A program made the position numbers and the translations under genes. Below, one piece after another: positions 18,359 through 28,198 of a DNA stretch of 64,000 nt. Positions within the stretch are counted from its first letter, which is position 1; each line of letters opens with the position of its first letter. This DNA is from Xanthomonas hortorum pv. pelargonii. Lineage in GTDB: Bacteria > Pseudomonadota > Gammaproteobacteria > Xanthomonadales > Xanthomonadaceae. The notes below the pieces were generated by a model. The model was given only the letters and a program-made list of their open reading frames with translations. It did no database searches and was not told the DNA's origin. The DNA lies in NCBI RefSeq assembly GCF_024499015.1, contig NZ_CP098604.1, positions 1,674,001-1,738,000 on the forward strand. Reading direction: 5' to 3'.

Positions 18359-19516
18359 ATGAGAATTTTGGTCACCGGCGGCACCGGTTATATCGGCTCA
18401 CATACCTGTGTGGAACTGGCGCGACGTGGGCACGACGTGTGCATTATCGATAATTTGAGCAATTCATCCGAGCGCGTGCTCGACCATCTGCAGTATCTGA
18501 TGGGAGCTCGACCGGAGTTTCACCGCATGGATGTGCGCGCACCAGAGCTCGCTGAGTTGCTGAGCAGCAAGCGCATCGATGCCGTGCTGCATTTTGCCGC
18601 ACTCAAGGCCGTTGGCGAATCGGTGCGCGAGCCGCTGCTGTATTTCAACAACAACGTTACCGGCACGCTGGCGCTGTTACGTGCGATGCGCACCGCCGAG
18701 GTGTCCAACCTGGTGTTCAGCTCCTCGGCCACCGTGTATGGCGATGAAAACATCAGCCCGATCGAGGAAAGCGCGCCGTTGAAGGCGATCAATCCCTACG
18801 GCCGCACCAAGCTGATGATGGAAGAAATGATCGGTGATTTGAGCATCGCGTGGCCCGAATTCAATGCTGCGCTGCTGCGTTACTTCAACCCGGTTGGTGC
18901 GCATCCCAGCGGGTATCTGGGCGAAGATCCGCGCGACGTGCCGAACAATCTGATGCCCTATATCGCGCAGGTGGCCGTCGGCCGCCGCGCTGCGCTGCAA
19001 GTGTTCGGCGATGATTACCCCACCGCCGACGGCACCGGCGTGCGCGACTATCTGCACGTGATGGATCTGGCGCGCGCGCATGTGGATGCCATCGACTACC
19101 TGCAGCGCGAGCGCAAAGGACTGGTGGTGAACCTGGGCAGCGGACGCGGCCACAGCGTGCGCGAGGTGGCTGCCGCATTCGAGCGTGCCAGTGGCTGCCG
19201 CATCCCGTTGAGCATCGCACCGCGCCGCGATGGCGATGTGGCGGTGTATTACGCAAACGCCACGCTGGCCAATCGGCTATTGGGCTGGAAGGCCGAATAC
19301 GACCTGGACCGCATGTGTCGCGATACCTGGCGTTGGCAGCAACTGCATCCGGACGGCTATGCGACCTCGCGCCTGACCAGACTGCGTACCCCGAACACCG
19401 TGCCCGAGCGCGAGCTGGTCACACCGTCACGTCGCTTGTTGCCAACGGCAGAGGGACGCCGCCGCAACGAGGTGGCTCGCACCCTGCTGCCTGCAGACCG
19501 TCTCTCGCGCGCGTGA
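18359..19516 (+). CDS. galE: UDP-glucose 4-epimerase
   Basis: A 385-residue extended SDR enzyme that interconverts UDP-glucose and UDP-galactose. The NAD-binding motif is TGGTGYIGSH at the N terminus; the catalytic Ser and Tyr-x-x-x-Lys appear in SSSATVYGD and NPYGRTKLMMEE, and LRYFNPVGAHPSG is a GalE hallmark. The last 45 residues or so (after DTWRWQ) go beyond the usual 338-residue length and look disordered. It heads a collinear cassette that continues with a glycosyltransferase and UDP-galactopyranose mutase, so its likely job is to supply UDP-galactopyranose to glf. Confidence 0.93.
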   Translation: MRILVTGGTGYIGSHTCVELARRGHDVCIIDNLSNSSERVLDHLQYLMGARPEFHRMDVRAPELAELLSSKRIDAVLHFAALKAVGESVREPLLYFNNNVTGTLALLRAMRTAEVSNLVFSSSATVYGDENISPIEESAPLKAINPYGRTKLMMEEMIGDLSIAWPEFNAALLRYFNPVGAHPSGYLGEDPRDVPNNLMPYIAQVAVGRRAALQVFGDDYPTADGTGVRDYLHVMDLARAHVDAIDYLQRERKGLVVNLGSGRGHSVREVAAAFERASGCRIPLSIAPRRDGDVAVYYANATLANRLLGWKAEYDLDRMCRDTWRWQQLHPDGYATSRLTRLRTPNTVPERELVTPSRRLLPTAEGRRRNEVARTLLPADRLSRA

Positions 19517-19555
19517 TGCGCGCTGGTTCCTTTCCTTTTTGATTGAGGGCATTCC

Positions 19556-20740
19556 ATGAGCTGGGCTGGTCAGTTTCACTACGACATCGGCAACACCCGC
19601 CGCGCTGTCACATCCGACAACACCCCGCAGTTCGACCCATCGCGACCCACGCTGTTGTGCTTGTCGCATCTGCGCTGGAGCTTTGTGTACCAGCGCCCAC
19701 AGCATCTGATGTCGCGCTTTGCGCGTGATTTCAATCTGCTGTTCTGGGAGGAGCCCATCGCCTGCGAGGAACCCGAGCCGTGGCTGCAGGTGCGTGGCGA
19801 AGCAGGCGGCCTGCATGTGCTGGTGCCCCGCCTGCCGGCCGGTTGCGAAGGCGAGGCGGCCGTGCAGATTCAACGCCAGTTGCTGGATGGCTATCTGGCC
19901 GAACTCGGTGTGGACGATCTGGTGCTGTGGTACTACACGCCGATGAGCCAGAGCTTCAGCGCGCATCTGCACCCGCGCGTGATCGTGTACGACTGCATGG
20001 ACGAGCTGTCGGCATTTCGCGGTGCGCCGCCCGAACTGGTACAACGCGAACGCGAACTATTGCAGCGCGCCGATGTGGTGTTCACCGGTGGCTACAGCAT
20101 CTGGGAAGCAAAACGCGCGCTGCACGCAAACGCACATGCCTTTCCCAGCAGTGTGGAGGTGGCGCATTTCGCTGCGGCACGCGTGCCCCAGCAGGAGCCT
20201 GCCGACCAAGCCGACATTGCGCATCCGCGCCTGGGTTTTTATGGCGTGATCGACGAACGCTTCGACGTGGAGCTGTTGCGCAGCATCGCCGCGCAACGCC
20301 CGCACTGGCAGTGGGTGATGATCGGCCCGGTGGTCAAGATCGACCCGGCCGAGTTGCCGCAAGCCGACAACATCCATTACCTGGGTGGCAAGAGCTACGA
20401 CCAATTGCCCGGCTATCTGTCCGGCTGGGAGGTGGCGTTGATGCCGTTTGCAATGAATGCCTCCACCCGCTTCATCAGCCCGACCAAGACGCCCGAGTAT
20501 CTGGCCGGCGGCTGCCCGGTGGTCTCCACGCCCATCCACGATGTGGTGCGCACCTATGGCGACACCGGCGTGGTGCGCATTGCCGACACGCCCGATGCAT
20601 TCGTTGCCGCGTGCGAAGCCGCGCTACGCGACGGCGCCGACCGCGAGCAGCTGCTGGAGACCGCCGACCAAGTGCTGGGCGATATGTCCTGGGACCACAC
20701 CTATGACTTGATGAAGGAGAAACTCACGTGGAAGCAATGA
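19556..20740 (+). CDS. glycosyltransferase (GT-B fold)
   Basis: A 394-residue cytoplasmic protein without membrane helices. The N-terminal half has CLSHLRWSFVYQRPQHLMSR and the C-terminal half has the donor-binding region FISPTKTPEYLAGGCPVVST, typical of TuaH-like/family 1 glycosyltransferases that use nucleotide sugars. VYDCMDELSAF is another family feature. It lies 39 bp after galE and its end overlaps the start of glf, so it probably acts in the same pathway, perhaps transferring galactose or galactofuranose; donor and acceptor are not shown by the sequence. Confidence 0.85.
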   Translation: MSWAGQFHYDIGNTRRAVTSDNTPQFDPSRPTLLCLSHLRWSFVYQRPQHLMSRFARDFNLLFWEEPIACEEPEPWLQVRGEAGGLHVLVPRLPAGCEGEAAVQIQRQLLDGYLAELGVDDLVLWYYTPMSQSFSAHLHPRVIVYDCMDELSAFRGAPPELVQRERELLQRADVVFTGGYSIWEAKRALHANAHAFPSSVEVAHFAAARVPQQEPADQADIAHPRLGFYGVIDERFDVELLRSIAAQRPHWQWVMIGPVVKIDPAELPQADNIHYLGGKSYDQLPGYLSGWEVALMPFAMNASTRFISPTKTPEYLAGGCPVVSTPIHDVVRTYGDTGVVRIADTPDAFVAACEAALRDGADREQLLETADQVLGDMSWDHTYDLMKEKLTWKQ

Positions 20741-21924
20741 CACCTTCGGGCACCGTTCCGCTGGCGAGCACCCGCACCCTCGGCGGAACCCGGCGCGGAT
20801 TCGATTACCTGATCATCGGTGCGGGCTTTGCCGGCAGCGTGCTGGCCGAGCGCCTGGCCGCAGGCCTGGGCAAGCGCGTGCTGGTGGTGGATCGTCGCCC
20901 GCATATCGGCGGTAACGCCTATGACTTCCACGATGACGCCGGTGTGCTGATCCATCGCTATGGGCCGCACATCTTCCACACCAATGCGCAGCGCATCGTG
21001 GATTACCTGTCCAACTTCACCCAATGGCGGCCGTACGCGCATCGTGTGCTGGCGCAGGTAGGCGAGCAGCAGGTGCCGATCCCGATCAACATGACCACCT
21101 TGAACCGGCTCTACGGTTTGCAGCTCGCAACCGAACACGACGCCGCTGCATTTCTGGCCAGCCGCGCCGAACCGGTGGCCGATATCCAGACCAGCGAAGA
21201 CGTTGTGATCAACCAGGTGGGCCGCGAATTGTACGAGACCTTCTTCCGCGGCTACACGCGCAAGCAATGGGGTCTGGATCCGTCACAGCTGGACAAATCA
21301 GTGACCTCGCGTGTGCCCACCCGCACCAATGACGACGACCGTTACTTCACCGACACCTTCCAGCAGATGCCGCTGCACGGCTACACCCGCATGTTCGAAC
21401 GCATGCTCGATCACCCCAACATCAAGGTGATGCTCAATACCGACTACCGCGAGATCCGCGACGAGCTGGACTACGACCAACTGGTCTACAGCGGGCCGGT
21501 GGATGAATACTTCGACTATTGCTATGGCAAGCTGCCGTATCGCTCGCTCAAGTTCGAACACAGCACCGTGGACCAGGAACACTTTCAGGCGGTGGCCACG
21601 GTCAACTACCCGGCCGAAGATGTGGCCTACACGCGCATCACCGAGTACAAGCATCTGACCGGCCAGCAACATCCCAAGACCAGCCTCACCCACGAGTACC
21701 CATCGGCCGACGGCGACCCGTATTATCCGATTCCACGTGCGGAGAATGCCGCGCTGTACCGGCGTTACGAGCGCCTGGCGGCCGAGACGCCCAATGTCAC
21801 CTTCCTTGGGCGGCTGGGTACCTACAAGTACTACAACATGGATCAAGTGGTCGGCCAGGCATTGGCCTTGTTCAAGCGCATCGAAGAGGCAGAACACCAG
21901 CGTCACGCCGAACTGGCTGTCTGA
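20728..21924 (+). CDS. glf: UDP-galactopyranose mutase
   Basis: A 398-residue flavoenzyme that converts UDP-galactopyranose to UDP-galactofuranose. The FAD-binding segment YLIIGAGFAGSVLAERLA, then RRPHIGGNAYDFHDDAGVLI, GPHIFHTN and the C-terminal NVTFLGRLGTYKYYNMDQVV are all characteristic Glf motifs. The first 25 residues before the FAD motif are an extra polar leader. Its start lies within the last codons of the glycosyltransferase gene (13-base overlap), consistent with one operon. Its presence shows that the cassette makes a galactofuranose-containing glycan. Confidence 0.95.
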   Translation: MEAMTPSGTVPLASTRTLGGTRRGFDYLIIGAGFAGSVLAERLAAGLGKRVLVVDRRPHIGGNAYDFHDDAGVLIHRYGPHIFHTNAQRIVDYLSNFTQWRPYAHRVLAQVGEQQVPIPINMTTLNRLYGLQLATEHDAAAFLASRAEPVADIQTSEDVVINQVGRELYETFFRGYTRKQWGLDPSQLDKSVTSRVPTRTNDDDRYFTDTFQQMPLHGYTRMFERMLDHPNIKVMLNTDYREIRDELDYDQLVYSGPVDEYFDYCYGKLPYRSLKFEHSTVDQEHFQAVATVNYPAEDVAYTRITEYKHLTGQQHPKTSLTHEYPSADGDPYYPIPRAENAALYRRYERLAAETPNVTFLGRLGTYKYYNMDQVVGQALALFKRIEEAEHQRHAELAV

Positions 21925-22015
21925 TCGGCAACACCCCGCCCCACCGCCCTCGCGCTGCGGGGCAGTCATCGATGGTCGGTGCCAGCGTGCAACCGGTCGT
22001 GCAGCAGGATGTCAG

Positions 22016-23167
22016 ATGCATACCCCCACAGTGTTCGACAGTTTTTTCATGGCGGGGTTCGAGTGTTCGACCCATCGCCGCCGCGATGGCCGCCGGCTGG
22101 ATCTGATCGCCGGCACCAAGCACGACCGCTGGGCTGCCAACGATTACCGCGCCGTCTCGGCGCACGGCTTGCGTACTGTGCGCGACGGCATGCGCTGGCA
22201 CCTGATCGAGCAACGCCCCGGCCATTACGATTGGTCCAGCTTTCTGCCGATGCTGCACGAGGCAAATGCTGCCGGCACCCAGGTGATCTGGGATCTGTGC
22301 CATTACGGCTGGCCGGACGATGTGGATATCTGGTCGCCGCACTTTGTCGATCGCTTTGCACGCTTTGCCGCTGCTGCCGCGCAATGCATCAAGAACGAAA
22401 CCGACGCGGTGCCGTTCTATGCCCCGGTCAACGAGATCTCGTTCTGGGCCTGGAACGGCGGCGACCACTCAGGCATGTATCCAAAGGCACGCGGGCGCGG
22501 CTTCGAGCTCAAGCATCAGCTGGTACGCGCCACCATCGCCGCGATCGATGCGGTACGCCAGGTGGAACCGCGCGCGCGCTTCGTGCAGGTGGACCCGGCC
22601 ATTCATGTGATTCCCTCCAACGACCGTCCCGGCCCGCGCCGCGAAGCCGAACGCCTGCGGCTGGCCCAGTTCGAAGCCTGGGACATGATCTGCGGCAAGC
22701 AATGGCCCGGATTGGGCGGCACACCGCAGCATCTGGACATCATCGGCCTCAACTACTACGCAGACAATCAGTGGTATCTGGGCGGCACACCGATCCTGCG
22801 CAGCTCAGCGGATTACCGCCCGTTTTCGGCCATCATGGACGAGTTCTGGCAGCGCTATCGGCGCCCGATGTTCGTCTCCGAAACCGGCGCCGAAGCCGAT
22901 AAACGCGGCCCCTGGCTGGACCATGTCGGCAGCGAAGTGGCACTGGCGATGCAGCAAGGCGTGCCGATGGAAGGCATCTGCCTCTACCCGGTGCTGGACT
23001 ATCCGGGCTGGGACAACTACCGCCATTGCCCCACCGGCCTGTTCGGTTATGCCGATGAGCAGGGCGAGCGTCCACTGCATGCCGGGCTGGCCAGACAACT
23101 GCGTCGCGAACACGAACGCTTTGGCCTGCAGGTGCCGCAGCTTGCACTGGCCGACATCGATACGTGA
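22016..23167 (+). CDS. glycoside hydrolase-like (beta/alpha)8 protein
   Basis: A 383-residue protein related to family 1/5 beta-glycosidases. The acid/base region is YAPVNEISFWAWNGGDHSG (Asn-Glu pair) and the nucleophile region is MFVSETGAEADKRG (Glu in Glu-Thr-Gly). The RWHLIEQRPGHYDWS segment near the N terminus is also typical. It has no signal peptide, so it would act in the cytoplasm. AGGA lies just before ATG 22016. It sits between glf and the ABC exporter, whose GTG start overlaps its stop, so it may trim or remodel the glycan or its lipid-linked intermediate. Substrate unknown. Confidence 0.82.
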   Translation: MHTPTVFDSFFMAGFECSTHRRRDGRRLDLIAGTKHDRWAANDYRAVSAHGLRTVRDGMRWHLIEQRPGHYDWSSFLPMLHEANAAGTQVIWDLCHYGWPDDVDIWSPHFVDRFARFAAAAAQCIKNETDAVPFYAPVNEISFWAWNGGDHSGMYPKARGRGFELKHQLVRATIAAIDAVRQVEPRARFVQVDPAIHVIPSNDRPGPRREAERLRLAQFEAWDMICGKQWPGLGGTPQHLDIIGLNYYADNQWYLGGTPILRSSADYRPFSAIMDEFWQRYRRPMFVSETGAEADKRGPWLDHVGSEVALAMQQGVPMEGICLYPVLDYPGWDNYRHCPTGLFGYADEQGERPLHAGLARQLRREHERFGLQVPQLALADIDT

Positions 23168-24945
23168 CAACGCCCACTGCCCAGCCGGAATTATTGCCGG
23201 ACACGCCGGCACGCTTTCTGTGGCATTACGTGCGCCAGCGGCCCTGGCATTTCGGTGGGTTGTTGTTGTTGATCATCGGCGCTGCCGGCTGCGCGGTGTC
23301 GGTGCAGTACGGCATGAAGGTGCTGGTCGATGCGATGGCCACCGATCAACGCAGCCAGGCCAATGTGTGGTGGCCGCTGGGCGTGTTCATCGGCCTGATT
23401 GCGGTGGAAAACCTGCTGTGGCGCCTGGGCGGCTGGTTGGGCTGCAGCACCGTGGTGGCCAGCGTGGTGGATATCCGGGTGGATCTGTTCCGCCATCTCA
23501 CCGGGCACCCCATGCGCTATTTCAGCGAGCATTTCGCCGGTGCGCTGGGCAATCGCATCACCGCGCTCGGCAGTGCGGCCGGGCAGATCTACGGCGGGCT
23601 GGCGTGGAAGATCGTGCCGCCGATCGTGGATTTCATCGGCGCCATCGTGTTGTTGCTGACCGTGGATTGGCGCATGGCGGCCACGCTGGTCGGCTTCATC
23701 GGGATTGTGGCGGCCATCATCACCAGCTTCGGCATCCGCGGCCGCGCCAAGCACCAGCGCTTTGCCGCGCAGGCCGCGCGCGTGGGCGGTGAGTTGGTGG
23801 ATGCGGTGTCGAATGTATGGACGATCAAGGCATTTGCCGCGCGCGATCGCGAAAGCGCACGGCTGGCCGAACAGATCGGCTATGAAGCGGTCGCACACCG
23901 GCGCAGCTGGATGTATGTGGAAAAGGCCCGGGTCATCCATGACATCTGCCTGTCGTTGATGGCCGGCGGCATGTTGATCTGGGCAATCGGCATGTGGCGT
24001 GCCGGCGCGGTGAGCGCAGGCGATGTGGTGCTGGTCAGCGCGCTGACGTTTCGCATCCTGCATGGCTCGCGCGATCTGGCGCTGACGCTGGTGGATACCA
24101 CCCAGCAGCTGGGCGCGATCGCCGATACCTTGCAGATCATCCTGCAGCCGCATGCGTTGGTGGATGCGGATGCGCCATTGGCGCTGGCCGAAGGCGATGT
24201 GCGTTTCGAACATGTGCGCTTTGCCTATCCCGATCGCCCTGCGGTGCTGCACGACTTGAATCTGCATATTCCCTCAGGCCAGAAGGTAGGCATCGTCGGG
24301 CCGTCCGGTGCCGGCAAATCGACCTTGATTGCGCTGATCCAGCGCCTGGACGATGTGGAATCCGGGCGCGTGCTGATCGACGGCCAGGACATCCGCAGTG
24401 TCAGCCAGGACAGCCTGCGCGAAAAGATCGCAGTAGTGCCGCAGGAAACCGCGCTGTTCAATCGCAGCATTGCCGACAACATCCGCTATGGCCGGCCGGA
24501 CGCCAGCGATGCAGATGTGCAGGAGGCCGCGCGGCATGCCTTCTGCGATGGATTCATCCGGCAACTGCCGCAAGGCTACGACACCCAGGTTGGCGAGCGC
24601 GGGGTGATGTTGTCCGGTGGTCAGCGGCAGCGGCTGGGCATCGCGCGTGCGTTTCTCAAGGACGCGCCAATCCTGATCCTGGACGAAGCCACCTCGGCAC
24701 TGGACAGCGAATCGGAGGCGGAAATTCAGGCCGCGCTGGATCATCTGATGCGCGACCGCACCGTGCTGGCGGTAGCCCATCGTCTGTCCACGGTGATCGG
24801 CTTCGATCGCATCGTGGTGCTGCAGGAAGGCCGCGTGGTCGAAGAAGGTAATCCTGCACAGCTGCGCGGGCATGGCGGCGTCTTCGATGGGTTGTGGCAG
24901 CGGCAGGCGGCCGGATTCGAGCAGGCAGCGCCTGACGAGACGTAA
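23164..24945 (+). CDS. ABC transporter, fused permease and ATPase
   Basis: A 593-residue half-transporter of the MsbA/lipid-exporter type. The membrane domain (about 25-330) has six helices. The ATPase domain has Walker A GPSGAGKST, signature LSGGQRQRLGIARAF, Walker B ILILDEATSALD and H-loop VAHRL. It starts with GTG 23164, overlapping the previous stop (GTGA), so translation is coupled. It should export a lipid-linked or oligosaccharide product made by the upstream enzymes. It is the last gene of the cassette; repeat copies C2 and D follow. Confidence 0.92.
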   Translation: MTTPTAQPELLPDTPARFLWHYVRQRPWHFGGLLLLIIGAAGCAVSVQYGMKVLVDAMATDQRSQANVWWPLGVFIGLIAVENLLWRLGGWLGCSTVVASVVDIRVDLFRHLTGHPMRYFSEHFAGALGNRITALGSAAGQIYGGLAWKIVPPIVDFIGAIVLLLTVDWRMAATLVGFIGIVAAIITSFGIRGRAKHQRFAAQAARVGGELVDAVSNVWTIKAFAARDRESARLAEQIGYEAVAHRRSWMYVEKARVIHDICLSLMAGGMLIWAIGMWRAGAVSAGDVVLVSALTFRILHGSRDLALTLVDTTQQLGAIADTLQIILQPHALVDADAPLALAEGDVRFEHVRFAYPDRPAVLHDLNLHIPSGQKVGIVGPSGAGKSTLIALIQRLDDVESGRVLIDGQDIRSVSQDSLREKIAVVPQETALFNRSIADNIRYGRPDASDADVQEAARHAFCDGFIRQLPQGYDTQVGERGVMLSGGQRQRLGIARAFLKDAPILILDEATSALDSESEAEIQAALDHLMRDRTVLAVAHRLSTVIGFDRIVVLQEGRVVEEGNPAQLRGHGGVFDGLWQRQAAGFEQAAPDET

Positions 24946-24970
24946 GCATGATGCGGCCTGCGCGCGGCGC

Positions 24971-25058
24971 CGCATCCGGTGTCGGGACACGCCGTGAATC
25001 CGTCCGTGGAGGCTCAGTGGCGGCATCCATGCCGCCACATGGTCCCGCCCCGGATACG
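24971..25058. repeat. structured repeat family, copy C2 (reverse type)
   Basis: The core is almost identical to C1 (gggacacgccgtgaatccgt; inner hairpin tggcggcatccatgccgcca), but the outer stem is different: gcatccgg pairs with ccggat, flanking gggac/gtccc. It lies 25 bp after the exporter stop, where a terminator would be expected. Confidence 0.78.
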
Positions 25059-25289
25059 ACACCGCGCTTCCACTCATTGCGGCTGCTGATCGACAAGCAA
25101 TGTCATCAGCCGGGCGTAACGTCTGCGGATTCGCAATGATGCCCGAGCGATGCTTTTGGCATCGCTCGGATGCGGCCGAACAAAGATCCAGCACTTCGCA
25201 AGCGAAGGACACTTTCTAAGCCGCGATCAACCCAAAGCGCGATCAGTCACCAGTGGTGGATTTTCCTCCAGCAACCGACAACGATGGAT

Positions 25290-25395
25290 GGTGCTTGCAC
25301 GCGTACCGGCGTGGGACCTTACGCGGCATGGATGCCGCGTAAGAGCCTACATGGACGTACTTGCGGCGTGTCCCACGCCGGTACGCGTGCAAGCG
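25290..25395. repeat. structured repeat family, copy D with a replaced outer stem
   Basis: The core (inner hairpin ttacgcggcat/atgccgcgtaa, linker gagcctacatggacgtactt) is the same as in A and B. The outer stem is new: gcttgcacgcgtaccggcgt on the left is matched by a perfect complement, acgccggtacgcgtgcaagc, on the right. Both arms therefore differ from those of A/B, yet pairing is kept. Confidence 0.85.
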
Positions 25396-25595
25396 CCCGC
25401 AGCAAACCGAAGCATCCTCGCAAAACCGGCAGGCGTCGTGCACGGCGATAGTCGATGCGTAGTGCCACATCCAGTGTCGGAACACACCATGCATCCACCC
25501 AAGACTGCTACGTACCGGCACTTATGACACCGCAGAGCCAATCAAGCGATGAGGACATCGCACTTCCAACCTGCTCATCTGCGAACCGGAAACAA

Positions 25596-25637
25596 AAAGA
25601 CAACTGCGCCCACCTGACGGTGAGCGCAGTGGTTTTG
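25596..25637 (-). terminator. terminator after the DUF4142 gene
   Basis: The arms actgcgcccacc and ggtgagcgcagt pair with one mismatch. On the minus strand they are followed by GTCTTTTTG, 35 bp beyond the DUF4142 stop. The other strand also has a short T run, so it may work both ways. Confidence 0.65.
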
Positions 25638-25671
25638 TTGGCCGCCACAAGAGCGACCAGCAATCAATCGA

Positions 25672-26316
25672 TCAATGCGGCTGGGTCGACTTGGTGCGCA
25701 GCGCCTTGGCATGTTCAAGGTGCTGGGCAATGGTTTCGCGGGCACGCTGCAGTTCCTTGCCCAGATCGCTCGACCCCGGCTCGCTGCTCAATTGCGTATC
25801 CAGCAGTGCCAGCGCCTGCTCATGGCTGGTCACGCTAGCCTGCAGGTACTGCGTTTCGAATTCCTTGCCGTTCAACCCGTCCAGACGCTTGCGGGTGCCA
25901 TCCGCACGCGCGGATGCGGCTTGCGCCAGGGTGCCATTGCGGTCCGGCGCAAAACGGCTGAGGTCGGTGAGCGCAGCGCTGTGGGCTTCATCCATCTTGC
26001 GTGCGAACTGCAGCGATTCGCCGCCGATGCCTTTCACCACAGCCAGTTGCGCCAGCGTGCGCTCCTGCTCGTTGAAGATGACCAGTGCGCCCAATGCCTG
26101 CTTGCGATCGGTGGAGATGTTGGCGTCGGTGCGCAGTGGGTCGCCATGCGGTGGCGTTGCACTCTTTGCGGCAGGTCCGGTCAATGTGGTCTGCCGAATG
26201 TCGCGGTCGCTGCTGGTGTCGCTGGTCGCATCGGTCGATTGGCCCTGACGACGCTGCCACGCCTTGTACGCCACATAGCCCACGGCGCCGGCGGTTACCA
26301 TCTTGAAAAGTCCCAT
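25672..26316 (-). CDS. DUF4142-domain protein
   Basis: A 214-residue protein: a short hydrophobic N terminus (MGLFKMVTAGAVGYVAYKAW), a polar linker (30-70) and a helical DUF4142 domain (about 70-210) with the typical Glu-x-x-Leu-Ala-x-Leu-Ala pattern (NEQERTLAQLAVVKG) and TSHEQALALLDTQL. The family is a ferritin-like helical bundle of unknown function, often found with stress genes. The N terminus may be a membrane anchor rather than a cleaved signal. CAGGAGGCAG precedes ATG 26316. Confidence 0.85.
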   Translation of the reverse strand: MGLFKMVTAGAVGYVAYKAWQRRQGQSTDATSDTSSDRDIRQTTLTGPAAKSATPPHGDPLRTDANISTDRKQALGALVIFNEQERTLAQLAVVKGIGGESLQFARKMDEAHSAALTDLSRFAPDRNGTLAQAASARADGTRKRLDGLNGKEFETQYLQASVTSHEQALALLDTQLSSEPGSSDLGKELQRARETIAQHLEHAKALRTKSTQPH

Positions 26317-26576
26317 TACTGCCTCCTGAGTGATCGTTGCTTGGCGATCATTGATTGTCGGGTTCGCATCGCGATGTGTGGAATGACTGCAAGCGATTTG
26401 ACGAGTGATCTCAGGGTGCGAGTGCGAGGGTTATCCAGACGTGACTTGCGCATCAACGCGGCGTCGCCAATCGGACGCGTCCACACCATGCGCACGCTGT
26501 GTGCTGATGGGCTTAACGATGCTGCACGAACACTGCATGGGTTGCCGCGCATCGACGGCCTTTTCGGGAGATCTCA

Positions 26577-27740
26577 ATGCTTGCCCTCAACTATCACGGC
26601 TCACGCGATGTACGGGTTGAAACCGTGCCGGATCCGGTTCTTGTCGAACGAGACGATTTGATCCTGCGCGTCACCGCAACGGCCATCTGCGGCTCGGATC
26701 TGCATCTGTATCGCGGCAAGATTCCCGATCTGCGCCATGGCGACATTCTCGGCCATGAATTCATGGGCATCGTCGAAGACGTTGGCCCAGATGTCACTGC
26801 AGTCAAACCCGGCGACCGTGTGGTGATTCCGTTCGTGGTCGCCTGCGGGCGCTGCTTCCACTGCGTACTGCAGGAATTTTCCGCGTGCGAAACCACCAAC
26901 ACCGGCAAGGGCGCGGCATTGAATCACAAGGACATGCGCCCACCGGCGGCCTTGTTCGGCTTCAGCCATCTCTACGGTGGTCTGTCGGGCGGGCAGGCCG
27001 AATACGTGCGCGTGCCCAAGGCCAATGTCGGGCCGCTGGTGGTGCCCGATGTCCTGCATGACGAACAGGTGTTGTTCCTGTCCGACATCTTGCCCACCGG
27101 CTATCAAGCCGTGGTCGATGCCGGCGTCAAACAAGGCTCCACCGTGGCCATCTTCGGCGCCGGCCCGGTCGGTCTGATGGCTGCGGCGTGCTGCCGCATG
27201 CTGGGCGCCGAACGTATCTTCATGGTCGACCACCACGCGTATCGGCTCGACTTCGCCTCCAAGGCGTATGGCGTCATCCCGATCAACTTCGACGAGATCG
27301 ACGACCCGGCCGATGTGATCGTCTCGCAGACCGATGGCCGCGGCGTGGATGCCAGCATCGAAGCGGTGGGCTTCGAGGCCGAAGGCAGCGCGGTGGAAAC
27401 CGCACTGACCACCTTGAAGCTGGAAGGCAGCAGCGGCGTGGCGATCCGCCAATGCATTGCCGCAACGCGTCGTTGCGGCGTGGTCAGTGTGCCGGGCGTG
27501 TATGCCGGCTTCATCCACGCCTTCCTGTTCGGCGATGCCTTCGACAAGGGGCTCACCTTCAAGATGGGCCAGACCCATGTGCAGAAACATATGCCGCAGT
27601 TGCTGGAACATATCGGCAACGGCGACCTCAAGCCGAGCGCGATCATTTCGCACCGCATGCCGTTGGCAGACGCAGCGCGCGGCTACGAATTGTTCGACAA
27701 GAAGCAGGACGATTGCCGCAAGGTCGTGCTGACGCCGTAA
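26577..27740 (+). CDS. zinc-dependent alcohol/formaldehyde dehydrogenase-like MDR
   Basis: A 387-residue medium-chain dehydrogenase. The catalytic zinc site is Cys38 with His60-Glu61 (GHEFMG). The structural zinc is held by Cys90, Cys93, Cys96 and Cys104 ([15 protein letters not shown]). The Rossmann motif [13 protein letters not shown] lies near residue 178. Sequence and length fit the glutathione-independent formaldehyde dehydrogenase-like subgroup, which oxidises small alcohols or aldehydes with NAD(P). A hairpin at 27761 follows. Neighbouring genes are stress-type, so aldehyde detoxification is plausible; the substrate is inferred. Confidence 0.9.
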   Translation: MLALNYHGSRDVRVETVPDPVLVERDDLILRVTATAICGSDLHLYRGKIPDLRHGDILGHEFMGIVEDVGPDVTAVKPGDRVVIPFVVACGRCFHCVLQEFSACETTNTGKGAALNHKDMRPPAALFGFSHLYGGLSGGQAEYVRVPKANVGPLVVPDVLHDEQVLFLSDILPTGYQAVVDAGVKQGSTVAIFGAGPVGLMAAACCRMLGAERIFMVDHHAYRLDFASKAYGVIPINFDEIDDPADVIVSQTDGRGVDASIEAVGFEAEGSAVETALTTLKLEGSSGVAIRQCIAATRRCGVVSVPGVYAGFIHAFLFGDAFDKGLTFKMGQTHVQKHMPQLLEHIGNGDLKPSAIISHRMPLADAARGYELFDKKQDDCRKVVLTP

Positions 27741-27760
27741 CCGCTGGCGAACAGGCAAAC

Positions 27761-27793
27761 ACAAGCGGCGCAATCGATGAGTGCGCCGCTTGT
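27761..27793. terminator. hairpin between convergent genes
   Basis: The 12-base arms acaagcggcgca and tgcgccgcttgt are perfect complements around a 9-base loop. The hairpin lies between the dehydrogenase and the small minus-strand gene, and probably serves both, although no long T run follows. Confidence 0.6.
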
Positions 27794-27818
27794 CTATCTC
27801 ACTCGTTTGGGATGCGGA

Positions 27819-28025
<207 letters not shown>

Positions 28026-28198
28026 CTACGGCGATGCAGCGATGATGCAGGTGAAAGCGGTCTTCGCATCGAGGCGACAAAGGCAACGCATTGCACAAGC
28101 CCGCTGCGCGGCGCGCCTGCATCGCCTGCGCCGAGGCGTAACCGCCAAGCTATGCAAAACGAATCCAGGGGCACGGTTCACACCCCGGCACGCCCAGG

